Shown here piece by piece: positions 1 to 11,075 of a stretch of DNA of 64,000 nt; position 1 is the stretch's first letter; each line of letters opens with the position of its first letter. Source of the DNA: Holothuria scabra (taxonomy: Eukaryota; Echinodermata; Holothuroidea; Aspidochirotida; Holothuriidae); assembly GCA_037179385.1 (NCBI GenBank), contig CM074193.1:45537082-45601081 (forward strand). Direction: 5' to 3'. Under the pieces are notes generated by a model, which was given only the letters and a program-made list of their open reading frames with translations, was not told where the DNA came from and made no database searches. Made by a program: the position numbers and the translations under genes.

Positions 1-200
1 AGTGGGCAACAGGATGCAAGACTTTCAGCATAGGATCTGTCTTAGTTTTTTTCCAGAAATTTCTATTTTTGATAGATCTGGCTAATTAAAGAGTTCATAA
101 CACATATGCTGTATACTTCACCTTACCAAGGTGTTCAACCACATATCCATGAATTGCAACATGTATAGTTCTGAAACAGGATGAACAAACTCTTTCTCAC

Positions 201-460
201 TTAAAGGGCAAGAGCAGTCACCTGAACTTGACAAAGTGTAGTATAGTAGAATGTCCTATTTCCTGATTGGCTGTTGAGAGTCATGAGCCAACTTTTTCTC
301 TTCAACTGTGAAATTTATTGCTTGATTTACCATGAATATATGTAATATTGAAGTCTAAAAATATGATGAATGATACTTTGAAGAGAAATGAGAAGAAAAT
401 TGTGATATTTAGCAGTTGCTTCAAAATAAGTTTGGGTGGACTGCAGCTCTTGACCTTTAA
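201..460. mobile_element. Family A MITE, copy 1, with TTAA duplication
   Basis: A non-coding element of about 252 bp lies between TTAA at 201-204 and TTAA at 457-460. Its ends are imperfect inverted repeats: the left begins AGGGCAAGAGCAGTC and the reverse complement of the right begins AGGTCAAGAGCTGCAGTC. Diverged copies occur near 7.7, 27.5, 29.5 and 50.2 kb. TTAA duplication is the mark of piggyBac-type transposition, so this is probably a piggyBac-like MITE. No open frame of note is inside. Confidence 0.75.
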
Positions 461-890
461 GAAACTTTTGCAATAAAGAGTTTGGAATTATAACTAAACT
501 TAAAGGTTATCCATGATCATTTCAAAGGCTAATCTCAATATTTTCCTTCTTCATTTTTTTTACCTTCTTGCAGTATTACATGTTGAACGTGCTTTATTTA
601 AGGGGAGCCCACAATACTAGGAGCTACTAAAGGAGGAAGCTAGTGTGACAACATCCCTACCCAGAATATGGTCCCATCTACCTATGAAATGCCCAGAATA
701 AAGGCCATATAAACTAAATAAATACCATTTCTGGCTGTCTGAAGGGTCCCCCTTTTTCAAAATTTTCTGTACACTCCATGTCAACCAATGGTGGCACTCT
801 GCTTTATGGCAGACAGTGTCACTTCTTCTTGCTCCACTAATTGAACACTTCCCCCCCCCCTCCCCCTCCTCATCTCCCCCAAATGAAAAA
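461..890. other. Intergenic stretch with C tract and degraded family G core
   Basis: No supported gene. A C-rich tract lies at about 849-878. Around 765-830 there is a degraded copy of the family G core (CACTCC, CAACCAATGGTGGCACTC), seen better preserved near 52.4 kb. Confidence 0.4.
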
Positions 891-1138
891 GAATTCGATC
901 AGCCCTTGTGTTTAGTGACTGCAGGAAGCCATCAGTTGGGTCCATCATCCTTAAATCATCTTCATATATTGTCTACATAAATTTCAAACCCTCATATTCA
1001 GTGAAATTGAAGGTCAGCTCACAGTTTAGTGTAAATCCATGATACAGATAAGCAAGGAAATTGAAAGATTAAAAGGTGATAGACCCCGGTTATGGCTGAC
1101 TGAAATCAAGCCATATCACTTGCTGTCCAGATTCGTCT
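891..1138. repeat. Family K dispersed repeat, copy 1
   Basis: About 250 bp that match 22001-22252 along their whole length, for example the shared ATTCAGTGAAATTGA and GAAATTGAAAGATTAAAAGG blocks. The ends form a weak inverted pair (ATTCGATCAG against GATTCGTC), so it may be a small DNA element. No duplication of the flanks is clear. Confidence 0.6.
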
Positions 1139-2866
1139 AAAAATGCCACTGAAGTAGGACAGTGCCCTGCACTTACTCATGTTGGCAAGGTGACTGCTTT
1201 TAGTCCCTTAATCCATGCCAAACATATGAATGTGAATTTTTCACATAGAGTATTGAGGGTATTAAGAGGACATTCTCTCAACTTTGCTTTGCTCTTAGGC
1301 ATTAATGACCTCCATCTCTACTGCAAAGATCAATTTATTCCTTCATCATATTTCCCCCCCAAAAAATTCATCAAGTCAGTAATAACTTGAATCTGAGCAT
1401 AATGAAAAGGAATATTGCAAGACCTCAGTTGCCTCGGCCTAGTTATGTTACGGCATCCATGACCCATGCACCCTAACACATTTGAAAAGGGATTTTTAAA
1501 TTTAAAACTAAATTTATTCAAACAAAACATAAGAAATGTTTGCAAGGTATCAGCCATTATTTTAATACATAAGGCCGCTGTAAAAAACAAAGAATATTTT
1601 TTTTTCAAAATGCCTCACTTTTAGAGATTGATTCAGACAGCTTTAGTTGCACTTGACAAATTAGAGGAAGGAAAAGCTTACTTGAAGTTGAAGCTTAAAA
1701 TATTAAAGAAAAAGTTGTGTATAACTTACAGAATAATAGAAGTAGATTGTTATTAGAATTCACATAGATCACAGTTGCATGTATAGCTGGCAGGGCAAGT
1801 ACAACTGCAGCTTAATTTTATCTCCAAACTACAGACTCCTGGTATTTTAAAAGCAATGTAGGACCTTTTAAGACATCTGTAAGGACAAAGTGATTGTCTA
1901 GGGTTTCCTCTGGCATTTTTTTTTTTTTTTTTATGGCAGCCACCTCATAGATTTTGGCTACCATCCACACAAAATTGCTTTTAATATTGCCAGGCTTGCC
2001 ATTTGGCTATTGAAAAAGAGATCATTCCCCCATCCTTTTTGGGTTGGTGTCAAAGCTGGCACCATTTTACCCTGCGGAGCTATAGTACCACCTCACAACC
2101 AGTAACACCCAGGGGACACCAGCTGTATCTGTTATAGATAGTACACAAATTAGAGAGCATTAATACTTACATGAAGTTAGCACATACATTGTAAATAATT
2201 TAAGTAGAAAAAGATATTGGGGGAACTGCTTTAAAGTAGAGGGCGCTAGTTCATAACTGATAAAAGGAAATGTTGTGGATGCAGCAAGGCACCTTCAATC
2301 CAGGGACCAAATTTGATAAAACTGGGACACAGTGCAGAGAATTCACAAGTATCTGTTTGGGAACAACATTCTGAGGCCAAAAGAAGATTTGACCAGCAGG
2401 TGATTTCTGTAGAGTGGAAAAACTTTTCATGTAAACAACTTTTACCTGATAATTTATTTGAAGATATCTTAAAGGGCATATCCAGGCACTACCCAATTGA
2501 TATTATATTATCATAGATTTCATTTCATTTATTTTTGATTTGTCAAAACCGAAAATTTCCCAAAAAAGTAACAGAAACTGATAAGTATCACATTTAATGT
2601 GAGAGGGAGTGCATTTAGAAACCCCATAGGGCTTCTCAAGAAGTGTCACTCCTTAGAAAAAACAAAAACAAGATTATACATACTGTAGAGAAAAAGTAGT
2701 AATGTCACAATAAAATGAATCCAATGACCTACATAGGTAGTGGGCAAGAGATACTCTGACTTTTGTGAAAGAAGTATAGCTTCCCACAACACACAAGTAA
2801 AGTTAGTTTCAGTGGAGTTAATAATGCAGGGCCTTTCCTATGATAACAGGCACTTTCAGTCAAGTT
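1139..2866. other. Gene-free A+T-rich stretch
   Basis: Nothing recognisable apart from a 17-base T run at 1916-1932. Short open frames on both strands between 2246 and 2516 overlap each other and have no splice context that supports them. Confidence 0.4.
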
Positions 2867-3055
2867 TTAAAGGCCTAATCATCTCTCTAACCCCAAACTG
2901 CAATTTTTCTTAGAGCCAACAGAAATTCTCAATTGGCACAGCTCTTTGATTAACAGCAAGTTCAAAAAATGCAGAGTACAAAGGCTCGTATTACACAGTT
3001 AGTATTGTCTTAAAAGAGTATTTTGATTACACCATTGCGGGATATTAGCCTTTAA
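2867..3055. mobile_element. Family B MITE, short copy
   Basis: An internally deleted copy of family B lies between TTAA at 2867-2870 and TTAA at 3052-3055. The body carries the family B block CTCAATTGGCACAGCTCTTTG followed by AATGCAGAGTAC, as at 7.95 kb and 42.9 kb. The distal half, with the conserved GATTGTATCTGGATGA block, is missing. Confidence 0.6.
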
Positions 3056-3852
3056 AGGAGATCCCTCATGGCTACCACAGTTTTTAGGGAAAAACTGCGG
3101 TTCCCAATTATAGTACCCGACCACTGGTTTATTACTCCTATTAGCTGCTTTCCATTCTGGTACAATAGAAGTCCAACAACTTTGGGGTTCGAATAACAAT
3201 TTACAACAAATCCTGAAATAAGTGCTGGGAAAAAGGGAATCAAAGTACTAAAGTGCACTGAAGGGCTACATCCCCTTTCAGCATATTCTGAGATAAAGTG
3301 CTATCAAATGTCAACCTTCATGGTCATTTTCAAATGCTTAAATGGGCATATAATTATAATTGGATGATTGTTATAGCAGAAAATACAAAAGAGCAAGACT
3401 GGAACAAATTGTACACAAATTTTTCAGAAAGCCAGATTAATTTCTTCACAGTACTGAAACCATGTAATATCTCACAACTGGAAAAAAAGGCACTGAGCAA
3501 TTCCAGCTTAAAGGCCTTTTCCGGAGACAAAATTCAATAGCTGTTTTAGTTTTCTCTTCAGAATATAGAAACTGGATATCAATAGCATCTGCATTCGGAA
3601 GATACTAATTTTGAAAGAATTGCCATTTTCCTTTAGAAGAAATGCATTATGGGAAATCTGTGATGTCATCGTGGCACATTAATTTGACATTGCATTTTAA
3701 TTTCTTCATGATGTTGATGATGCTGCTGAGAATTTACTTAGCAACATTGTTTGCTATATCCTATGTTAGACTAGCTGCTATGTTGGATCTACAGACAAAG
3801 ACATCTCAAAATTCCATCAGTATCAAATTTCAAGGACAACCAGAACATACAA
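3056..3852. other. Gene-free stretch
   Basis: No supported gene or repeat. Open frames on both strands are short and lack good splice sites. Confidence 0.35.
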
Positions 3853-4114
3853 TTATCCCTTTACCGTTGTGCTCCAATCGGGGCATATTTGCGTGCTTCA
3901 GGAGTGGGCAGAAAAGCAGACATAGTCCCCCCACCCCGGATCAGCTTTCGTAGGCTTTTGACCCTGTGACCTTAAACTATTGTCTCTCTTGTTGTTGTGG
4001 CCGAATTTTCGGGTAGCTACTCGAAGTTTCGAGCTCCGCGTGAAACAGTAAAGATGGGTGACAGTCGCGCTCTCCGTCTGGGTCCAAAGGATCCAAACAA
4101 CGGTAAAGGGTTAT
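3853..4114. mobile_element. Family D MITE, copy 1, with TTAT duplication
   Basis: Element 3857-4110 (254 bp) starts CCCTTTACCGTTG and ends with its reverse complement CAACGGTAAAGGG. It is flanked by TTAT at 3853-3856 and 4111-4114. The second copy at 10557-10808 is highly similar and flanked by TTAA. The interior is notably CpG-rich for this window (around TTCGAGCTCCGCGTGAAAC). The 104-codon frame ending near 3953 runs into this element and is not a gene. Confidence 0.85.
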
Positions 4115-5558
4115 TAAGAAAAACAAAGGAATCTGACACAATGTGTCCACTCTACATAACACCCTTACCTTTTTGAGAAGTCAAGGTATTTTTTATTTAA
4201 AATAAGCAATCTTTAAAATAAGTTATCTTGAGTTAGATAAAAGGTATTGCTACCTAGGTTTGGAGTGCATCGCCTGGAATATTTTTCTCTTTCATACAAG
4301 ACCATATAGTGAAAAGCCTCATCAGAATGCCTTTAAGCCAGATGGTTTAGACATTGAGGATAAAAACTCCAACAAAAACCAACCATCATTTTTGCACAAA
4401 TTATGCAGTTGGGTGATTGTGAGATTCATCGGGCATTTGTGGGGTCCATCTTTTCGTTTCTTTCATTTACCTGAACCATACATATTCAAATTTAAAACCT
4501 GAATTTAATCTGCTTAATTATGAGGTTTTGCAATCTTAGCAGTTATCTGTGGTATTTGATAATCAAAATGATAAATAAAATTAAGTCTGATGGACCCCAG
4601 CATTATCTTACCACCATGTGACTGTCAGATTCTTCAATATCTAAGGTGTATTCTCATGAAGAACCTCCCATGAATCTGTATTCTGGGGATAAATTCAACT
4701 GAATACATCCTTTTACATTTCAACTTCTGAAGCAGTAAATAACTTTTATTTAACACATACCTACATAAATTATCTAGTTCTTTGTTCGTCGCAACTATTC
4801 ATTAGTTTAATTTTTCTATTCAATTATATAATACTGGTGAGATGAAGGAACAATAACACCTTTTGTAAGGATAAAAATTACAGGCTAATGGGTTGAAAAT
4901 TTGTCTTTTGAAATATTTCTTTTAGCATCCCTGGTGTTTTTTCTCCTGCAAACAATGATCATTCAAGTTTATGATTCACACATCCTCTGAAACCCTAGCT
5001 GATATATTGGCAGGCAGACCTGCACTAAATTCTGCTTTTACTATTATCAGCAAGTCAATTAGCGTGAGTTTGTTCCCATGCACAATTAGACCCCAGCAAG
5101 ACACGATAGCATCGAGCTACCAATAAATTGTTGTCTATTTAACTGTATGTGGATCTAACACTATAGAATATGCATAGAGTGGCACTCAAAAGACGGGGAA
5201 TGGCGTAAAAACTGTAATTTTAGGAGAGACGGGTGTAAAGGCTATGAATGCAGACATGAGTCATGTGTGAATTACTTGTGGATATCTTCAGACTGCTATC
5301 TATGTCACCCTTACTGACAACTTCAGCTTCATACAAATTAGGGAAATGAATTTATTGGGAGAGCAAAATAGCTACTGGGAGGTATTTTGTTACATGTAAG
5401 GGAAGCTAGGCTGGCATTCCAACTATTAAAGGTACTGTATAATGTTCAACCACACATTATTGGTAAAAGTTGATATAGATCCAGAGTTTTCTGTTTTTCA
5501 AAATTTGGAAAAAAGGTTTTTGATGTTTTGCAATGAAATTTTGTGCATAATAGGGAAT
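4115..5558. other. Gene-free A+T-rich stretch
   Basis: No gene, RNA or repeat copy could be supported. The open frame 4260-4502 has no acceptor or donor that would make it an exon. Confidence 0.35.
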
Positions 5559-5730
5559 TCTGCCAGAAACACAAAAAAGGGGGGGGGGGGGAATTATAAC
5601 TTCTAAACCTCAAGTCTAAATTGGTGCTGCCTCAGGCTCAAGTTATGAATGGGTTCAGGGGAACAAAAGCTTGCTTCGAGGTCCCGTAAGGTGCACTTTG
5701 AAGAGTTACTGTAACTGATTTTTTCTCTAA
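5559..5730. repeat. Family I G-tract repeat, copy 1 (partial)
   Basis: It begins with CAGAAACACAAAAAAGGGGG, followed by a long G run at about 5578-5591 and a block containing CTCAGGCTCAAGTTATGAAT. The same order of blocks occurs at 7.27 kb and 10.48 kb. This copy is uninterrupted where the 10.5 kb copy holds a family D insertion, so it serves as an empty-site reference. Confidence 0.65.
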
Positions 5731-6806
5731 TTTGGAGCCCTGTAATATAGGTCTAAGTTTTTAAGTTACATAATTATGTCTTTACATAATCACATAATAG
5801 CAGCAATATCCAAAATGTAATGAAAAAGGACAATAATTTCCAGTAACCTTAGTATTCATTGAATTTTAGTTCCCTATGTGAAAGAGAATATTGAACAACC
5901 AAACCATATAATTGCATAAGCTTAAATAATGCATGACCTCCCTCTACACCAATGCTATACGTCACAACCTAAATTAAAGTTGAATTCAATATAACCTTGC
6001 CCTTTTTCCTACAGGAAATAAAGGCTCTTCTTAAAATGGTATTTCCCTTTATTTCAAGCAAGGTGATCCCAAAAATAAAATACTGTCTGACATTTTTAGC
6101 CAAATAAATAAGAAGTGAGAAATATGAATTTTCAGTGATCAACTGAACTCTGTACGTCTTGATCCCTTTCCGTTTTTGCAGTTTGCAAGGTTAGGTTTGT
6201 AATTGTAAAACATTTATTGAAGAATAATCTTATTGGAAACACAAATTTATAGTCTTCCCCTGCATAAAACAAAAAAAGAGCAACAAATGTATAAAAACTC
6301 CTATCAGGTATTTCTGAAAAAGTATTTCTTAGTAGGTTTCCAAAAACAGATTATTTAAGCAAATAAGTTATCTTGCATAGATGTTACAATTCAGTAAATG
6401 AAAATATAGTCATAGTTATAAAGAGTCATAACATCGAATTATGATCTGACAAAAAAAGGAAAGGGCAGAAAAATTACACCAGTTTACATCTAGTAACCTA
6501 CTGTACAAAACACATTGCTTCTGCAACTAGGGCACCCCCCTCCTAGACGGCTCTCCTTAATCACATTCCCCACTGCCCCACAGCAACATACTCTTGACTA
6601 AGATGGCCACTGCATATAAAGTTGCAGTAGGTCAAGGAGCTTTATCAGACAACAAGACAGTAAAATTACCATGCTTCATCTTTACTCATTTATACATTGT
6701 TTAGTGTTTTTATTCTCAGTTTTTTTCAGAACATTTTTCATTCAGATTGAACTTGCATTGTAAAGTTACAGCTGTATCATATGCCCATTGTCTGGTAAAT
6801 CATGTG
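5731..6806. other. Gene-free stretch with one weak exon-like site
   Basis: The strong acceptor-like CTTTTTCCTACAG at 6002-6014 is followed by 48 open bases and a donor-like AAG|GTGATC at 6062. No neighbour with a matching phase was found, so it is not called as an exon. Nothing else is recognisable. Confidence 0.35.
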
Positions 6807-7031
6807 TGTATGTCCAGTGGCAGAGCTAGGGATTTCAGCCAGAGGGGGTGAAAATAGTCTACAGGGGCGCTTCAAAGGAGTAAATACCCTTAGCTGCATA
6901 TGTCTTTTGCCAATAATGATGCAAGAGTTAATTTGTTAAAAACCTAAAAAGGGAGCCGACAGACGATTTTGGTCCGTCAGGGGGGACACCGCCCCCCCTG
7001 ACCATATGGTAGCTCTGCCACTGTGTATGTC
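6807..7031. mobile_element. Family C hAT-like MITE with perfect 8-bp duplication
   Basis: The element at 6815-7023 (209 bp) begins CAGTGGCAGAGCTA and ends TAGCTCTGCCACTG. The direct repeat TGTATGTC occurs immediately on each side (6807-6814 and 7024-7031). An 8-bp duplication with CAGTGG-type ends is the hAT superfamily pattern. Its left 80 and right 120 bp match the two ends of a much longer copy at 55562-57101, so this is a deletion derivative of that element. Confidence 0.9.
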
Positions 7032-7261
7032 TGTATGTCAATCTGCAATGTTTGGCAATAATGTGTCTGTGTGTCAGTCTGTAGAATGTGTTTGACTCAA
7101 TTCATCTTAACCTATTTTAATAACAGCATATTCAGGGTTTAAAGACAGTTATATTCAGCAGCGCAGGCCCTCTGTAGGACTTATTTCATCAGTACATCTT
7201 CCGCGATAGATGGAGCTGTTCATATGTGTAAGAGATTAGGTAAGTAGGAGTGAAATAGATT

Positions 7262-7615
7262 CAGGGATTTCACCAGAAACACAAAAGGGGGGGGATTTAT
7301 TACCCCTAAACCCCAAAGTCAAAACTGATTGCTATCATAGGCTAAAATTATTTGTGGATTTGACAAAACAAAACCTTGCTTCAAGGCCCCTGTGAGGTGT
7401 AATTTGGAGGGGTTTAAAGGCCATTTATTTGTGTAAGTTCTAACATAGCTAAAAAGGGTCCTGTTTCAAGATTCTCAAAATTTTTCAATTTTTATGGAAA
7501 TGAAAAGGGGGCATTTTACCCACCTTTTCTGGGAACTTTTGGAAAGGGGGGGGGGGATAAAGCCCTTTCTCCCCTTTCCCCCCTTTGTCTAAAACTCTGC
7601 AAATGGTTTTGATTC
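7262..7615. repeat. Family I G-tract repeat, copy 2
   Basis: It starts with CAGAAACACAAAAGGGGGGG, carries the family blocks AAACCCCAAAGTC and CTTGCTTCAAGGCCCCTGTGA, and continues through GGAAATGAAAAGGGGGCATTTTACCCACC to a second G run at 7545-7556. It aligns with 10475-11075 after removal of the family D insertion there. Confidence 0.65.
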
Positions 7616-7659
7616 TCCTAACCTCAGTCTCAAGTTACCTCTAACCTCCCAAGGCTGCC

Positions 7660-7921
7660 TTAAAGGTATGGAGCAGTCCCCCCAAACTTATATTGAAGAA
7701 AAAGCTTAATAACACAATTTTCATCTTATTTCCCTTCAGAGTATCTTTCATTACATTTTATGACTTAACTGTTGCATATTCAAGGTAAACCAAGCAGTTA
7801 TTTCTGGTAAATTTCACATTTGAAGAGAAAAAACATTGTCACATGACTCCCAACAGCCAATCATGAAACTGCACAGTCTACTACACTTCTTCAATTTGGG
7901 ATGACTGCTCCTGCCCCTTAA
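7660..7921. mobile_element. Family A MITE, copy 2, with TTAA duplication
   Basis: The element 7664-7917 is flanked by TTAA at 7660-7663 and 7918-7921. Terminal inverted repeats AGGTATGGAGCAGTC and GACTGCTCCTGCCCC match family A. It lies in the orientation opposite to copy 1. Its right TTAA is also the left TTAA of the adjacent family B element. Confidence 0.8.
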
Positions 7922-8222
7922 AGGGCCAAACCTCTCACCCCAAACTACAATTTTGGTTACCCAGGTATCGAAATTCTCAATTGGCTCAGCTCTTTGATTG
8001 ACAGCTAATTCAAACAATGCAGAGTGCTAAAGCTTATATTACACAGCATTACCAGTATTGTGAGTGTTCTGATTATACAAATTGAGTTTTTCTATACTCA
8101 CCTTGAAGCAATAAACTGAGATTGTATCTGGATGAGCATGAATTTCAGACAACTGTGGGAGGGCCTAAAGTAAGAAGGTTAGGAGATTGGTACTGTATGG
8201 GGTGAGAGAACTGGGCCTTTAA
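7918..8222. mobile_element. Family B MITE, full-length copy
   Basis: The element 7922-8218 has TTAA on both sides (7918-7921 and 8219-8222). The ends are inverted repeats: AGGGCCAAACCTCTCACCCC and, reading in from the right, AGGCCCAGTTCTCTCACCCC. Nearly full copies occur at 22.3, 23.1 and 42.9 kb. No coding capacity; probably a piggyBac-like MITE. The 67-codon minus-strand frame across 7814-8017 is a by-product. Confidence 0.85.
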
Positions 8223-8370
8223 ACTCATCCTCATTCAGACAAAATCCCAATTTATTTCTCCAGGATGTACTGTACCCTGGTGAGTACATAAACTTTAACA
8301 TGTAGGCCTAAAGAGAACCCTTTCAGTACATGATGTGTAATATGATCTACTACTGATCTTTTTTTTAATT

Positions 8371-8458
8371 TGATGCCAATCAAAGAACTGTACCAATTGA
8401 GAATTTCTATGGGATACTGGTAAAATTGTAGTTAGACCTGATGAATGACTGCCTTTAA
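8371..8458 (-). mobile_element. Family B MITE, terminal fragment
   Basis: Carries the reverse-oriented family B blocks AATCAAAGAACTGTACCAAT and TGAGAATTTCTATGGGATAC, and ends with CCTTTAA next to a TTAA at 8455-8458. The other half of the element is missing. Confidence 0.6.
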
Positions 8459-10329
8459 AGTACCTTCCTCTGCAGCTTGTCTACTATAGAAATTAAAAGG
8501 TTCCATATGACAGCATTAAATTTATTGGATCACAGTTTTTGCCCCAAAAGCTCTTCATACCAGGGTTCAATAAATCAAAGCACACATGACTGCAGAATAT
8601 ATGTAAAATAGTATATAACCTGCAAATTAATGTCTCCCCAAAAATCTCTCAACCACAACAATTCAGTGTGGTATTGTTTTTTCTTTTTCATCTTTTTTTT
8701 CTCTCATAATTGATGAATCCCTGTCAAATGTCTAAGCTTTATCATCCAGCCTAAAATAACATTCATCCATTCTACAACCGAACTCTAGAGTTTTAAGCTA
8801 TTTCTGTGTAAAAAATTCTCATTTTCCCCAACTGATATCAATATATTGTCAAGATAATTCATCATCCCTTTTTTATTTTTTTATCAGTCCAATCTCACAG
8901 GGAGAGTTTCTCTGTGAAATAAATGTTAACTTTACAATTTCCCTAGCTGTGGAAAGCTAATCAATTCTGCCAGTATATTCTGTTGATGGAATAGATCATT
9001 GACCTTGCATCTCAATTATGAATCATAATGCTCCTGGGAGGAGAATACAATCCCCTTCCATCTCTACTGAAGACATCAACTTATCTTCGGTTTTGCCCTA
9101 GGTGAAAGCTTCGTTTTTGTGTGTGCTTCTGATTCAGGATAAAATTACCATAGTGAACTAGGAAGCTGCAGCCACCAGCCCAGTTTTCCTAAGTATAGTT
9201 CCTTCCGTTTCCTTCAAGCATGTGTATGAACCTGAAAAACTTGGGCAAATTTTGAATAATGACAACAGCTATGTATATCATTCTTGGAACAAAATAAGCA
9301 ACAGATCACTTGAAAAACTCATAAAATTTTCCTCAAATGGTAATTTTCAAGCTGGGGTAGCAGATAGCCCTTTGGCCAGAGTTCTTGACCTGGCAAATTT
9401 ATCAAACTTTGAATACTGACCATAAATGTTCATACACTTATCCTCACTGCAAGTATTAGCTAGCCTTGATTCAGGCCAAGGTTTTTAATCCAGGGACAAG
9501 TAGGCTGCAACTTCAGGTCCCCTGAAAAAAACAGGTCCACAAATTTTATTTCAATTGTGACAAATCTAGAGGGGTAAACTGTTTCAGTTTTGAAAGAATA
9601 AGTCCAAAGGTAATTGCTGAAAAAATGTCACATGAGGTCTGAAATTTGTGAGAATTATCTCCACACACTATTTCAATGGGGCTAAAATTGAAACCTAAAA
9701 TTTGTTACTGAAAAATTCTTGGGCCTTAGATCTTGTGATAGGAACCCCTGACAGGGAGTCCTTTGGACCATGAAACCCAAGGCCCCCAGGTCCATTGTTT
9801 GAGTGGCATACATTTAAAAGTTTGGAAATAGTAGAGAGGGACAGTATTTAACACTATCTGAATCCTTCAAAAGGCATTCCCTAAAGGGACTGTGGTCAGA
9901 ATTCAGCCAAGGCCCATTAAATTCTTATCTATCCCTGATTCAGTCTTTGTCACAACTTACAAATAAAAGGGGGTAAAATGATTTAATTTTGGAAAAATAT
10001 GCCAAAAACAATGATTGTCCAATGCAGAAGGTCACAATATTGCATATTAACTAAAATTAAAATGAAAACATGAATACAATTAGTGAAGATGGTCACTAAA
10101 TAAATTTAGCTAAACTGAGCACTTTCACACTTTGCCACTGGGCCCAAACCCTGATATATAGTTGCAATAGTGGAATTACTCATGGGACAATTCACTGATT
10201 ACTTCTTGTAAACTAATGTATTTGTTTTGAAGTAATCATGGAATGTTTACATACAGTATGACCTATTTGTTAAAACTAGCTCCTTTGTGTATTCACAAAT
10301 ATTCTTACAAGCTGACATTATCATTGCAG
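8459..10329. other. Gene-free stretch with one weak exon-like site
   Basis: A good acceptor (TTCCGTTTCCTTCAAG, ending 9219) precedes an open frame with a possible donor at about 9340, but its phase does not fit the next plus-strand candidate at 10330. No other gene or repeat was recognised. Confidence 0.3.
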
Positions 10330-10411
10330 GTCAAACCAGCATGCACAGGGAATGGGGAGTTGCTAGTACAGTTGAAGTATTGCTGTAACTCAGCCTGCCA
10401 AGCCAAACCAG
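10330..10411 (+). CDS. Candidate internal exon, Cys-rich, unknown protein
   Basis: An 82-base stretch between the acceptor CATTATCATTGCAG and the donor CCAG|GTATTT. Only one frame is open; it reads in from phase 0 and leaves one base over. It encodes about 27 residues with an adjacent Cys pair and two further Cys, ending near CCNSACQAKPG. The next plus-strand candidate at 13872-13922 has the matching phase and adds two more Cys (GICRTACYA). Spaced cysteines suggest an extracellular or secreted domain, but I recognise no family. A chance open frame of this length is possible, so confidence is low. Confidence 0.3.
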
Positions 10412-10474
10412 GTATTTATTGGTACTAAAAGAGGGGATAAAATGGCCTTGGGCAAAATCTTTTCAGAATACATA

Positions 10475-11075
10475 AGAAACACAAAAAAGGAGGGGGGGGG
10501 GGTTTATTTATTTACTGCTTAACCCAAAGTCCAAAGTGATGCTGGCTTAGGCTTAACCCTTTACCGTTGTGCTCCAATCGGGGCATGTTTGCGCACCTCG
10601 GGAGTGGGCGGAAAAGCGGACGTAGCACGCCCCCCCATCAGCTTCTGTAGGCTATTGACCCCATGACCTTGAACTATTGTCTCTCTCGCTGCTGTGGCCG
10701 AATTTTCGGGTAGCTACTCGCAGTTTCGAGCTCCGCGTGAAACAGTAAATATGGGTGACAGCCGCGCTCTCCGCATGGGTCCAAAAGGACCCAAACAAAG
10801 GTAAAGGGTTAAGTTATGAGTAGGTTTAGCAGGACAACAGCTTGCTTCAACACCTCTGTAAGGTGCAATTTGAAGGATTTTTTGAGGCCATATAATTATG
10901 AAACTTGAAAAACATTGCAGCAAAAGTGTCTTTTTTGAAGACATTGATATTTTTTTAATTTTGATGGAAATGGAAAGGGGGTATTTTACCCACTTTCTTC
11001 TGGGAAAGGGTGGCAAGTGCCCCTTACCCCCTCTCATGAAAAACACTATTTGGGAGAGAGGGATGTAAGGGGTAC
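10475..11075. repeat. Family I G-tract repeat, copy 3, split by family D
   Basis: It has the same block order as copies at 5.56 and 7.26 kb: AAACACAAAAAAGGAGGGG, then TTAACCCAAAGTCCAAAG, then CTTGCTTCAACACC, then GGAAATGGAAAGGGGGTA. The element 10557-10808 interrupts it between GGCTTAA and TTAAGTTATGAG. The 125-codon minus frame at 10714-11091 spans the junction and is not a gene. Confidence 0.7.
10553..10812. mobile_element. Family D MITE, copy 2, with TTAA duplication
   Basis: The element 10557-10808 (252 bp) has CCCTTTACCGTTG at the left and GGTAAAGGG at the right. TTAA is present at 10553-10556 and 10809-10812. It aligns closely with 3857-4110 and sits inside a family I repeat whose other copy at 5.6 kb shows the site without the insertion. 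Confidence 0.9.

Noticed and set aside
3642..3953. 103-codon plus-strand frame starting with ATG
   Set aside because: Its second part lies in the family D MITE and the first part is low-complexity hydrophobic.
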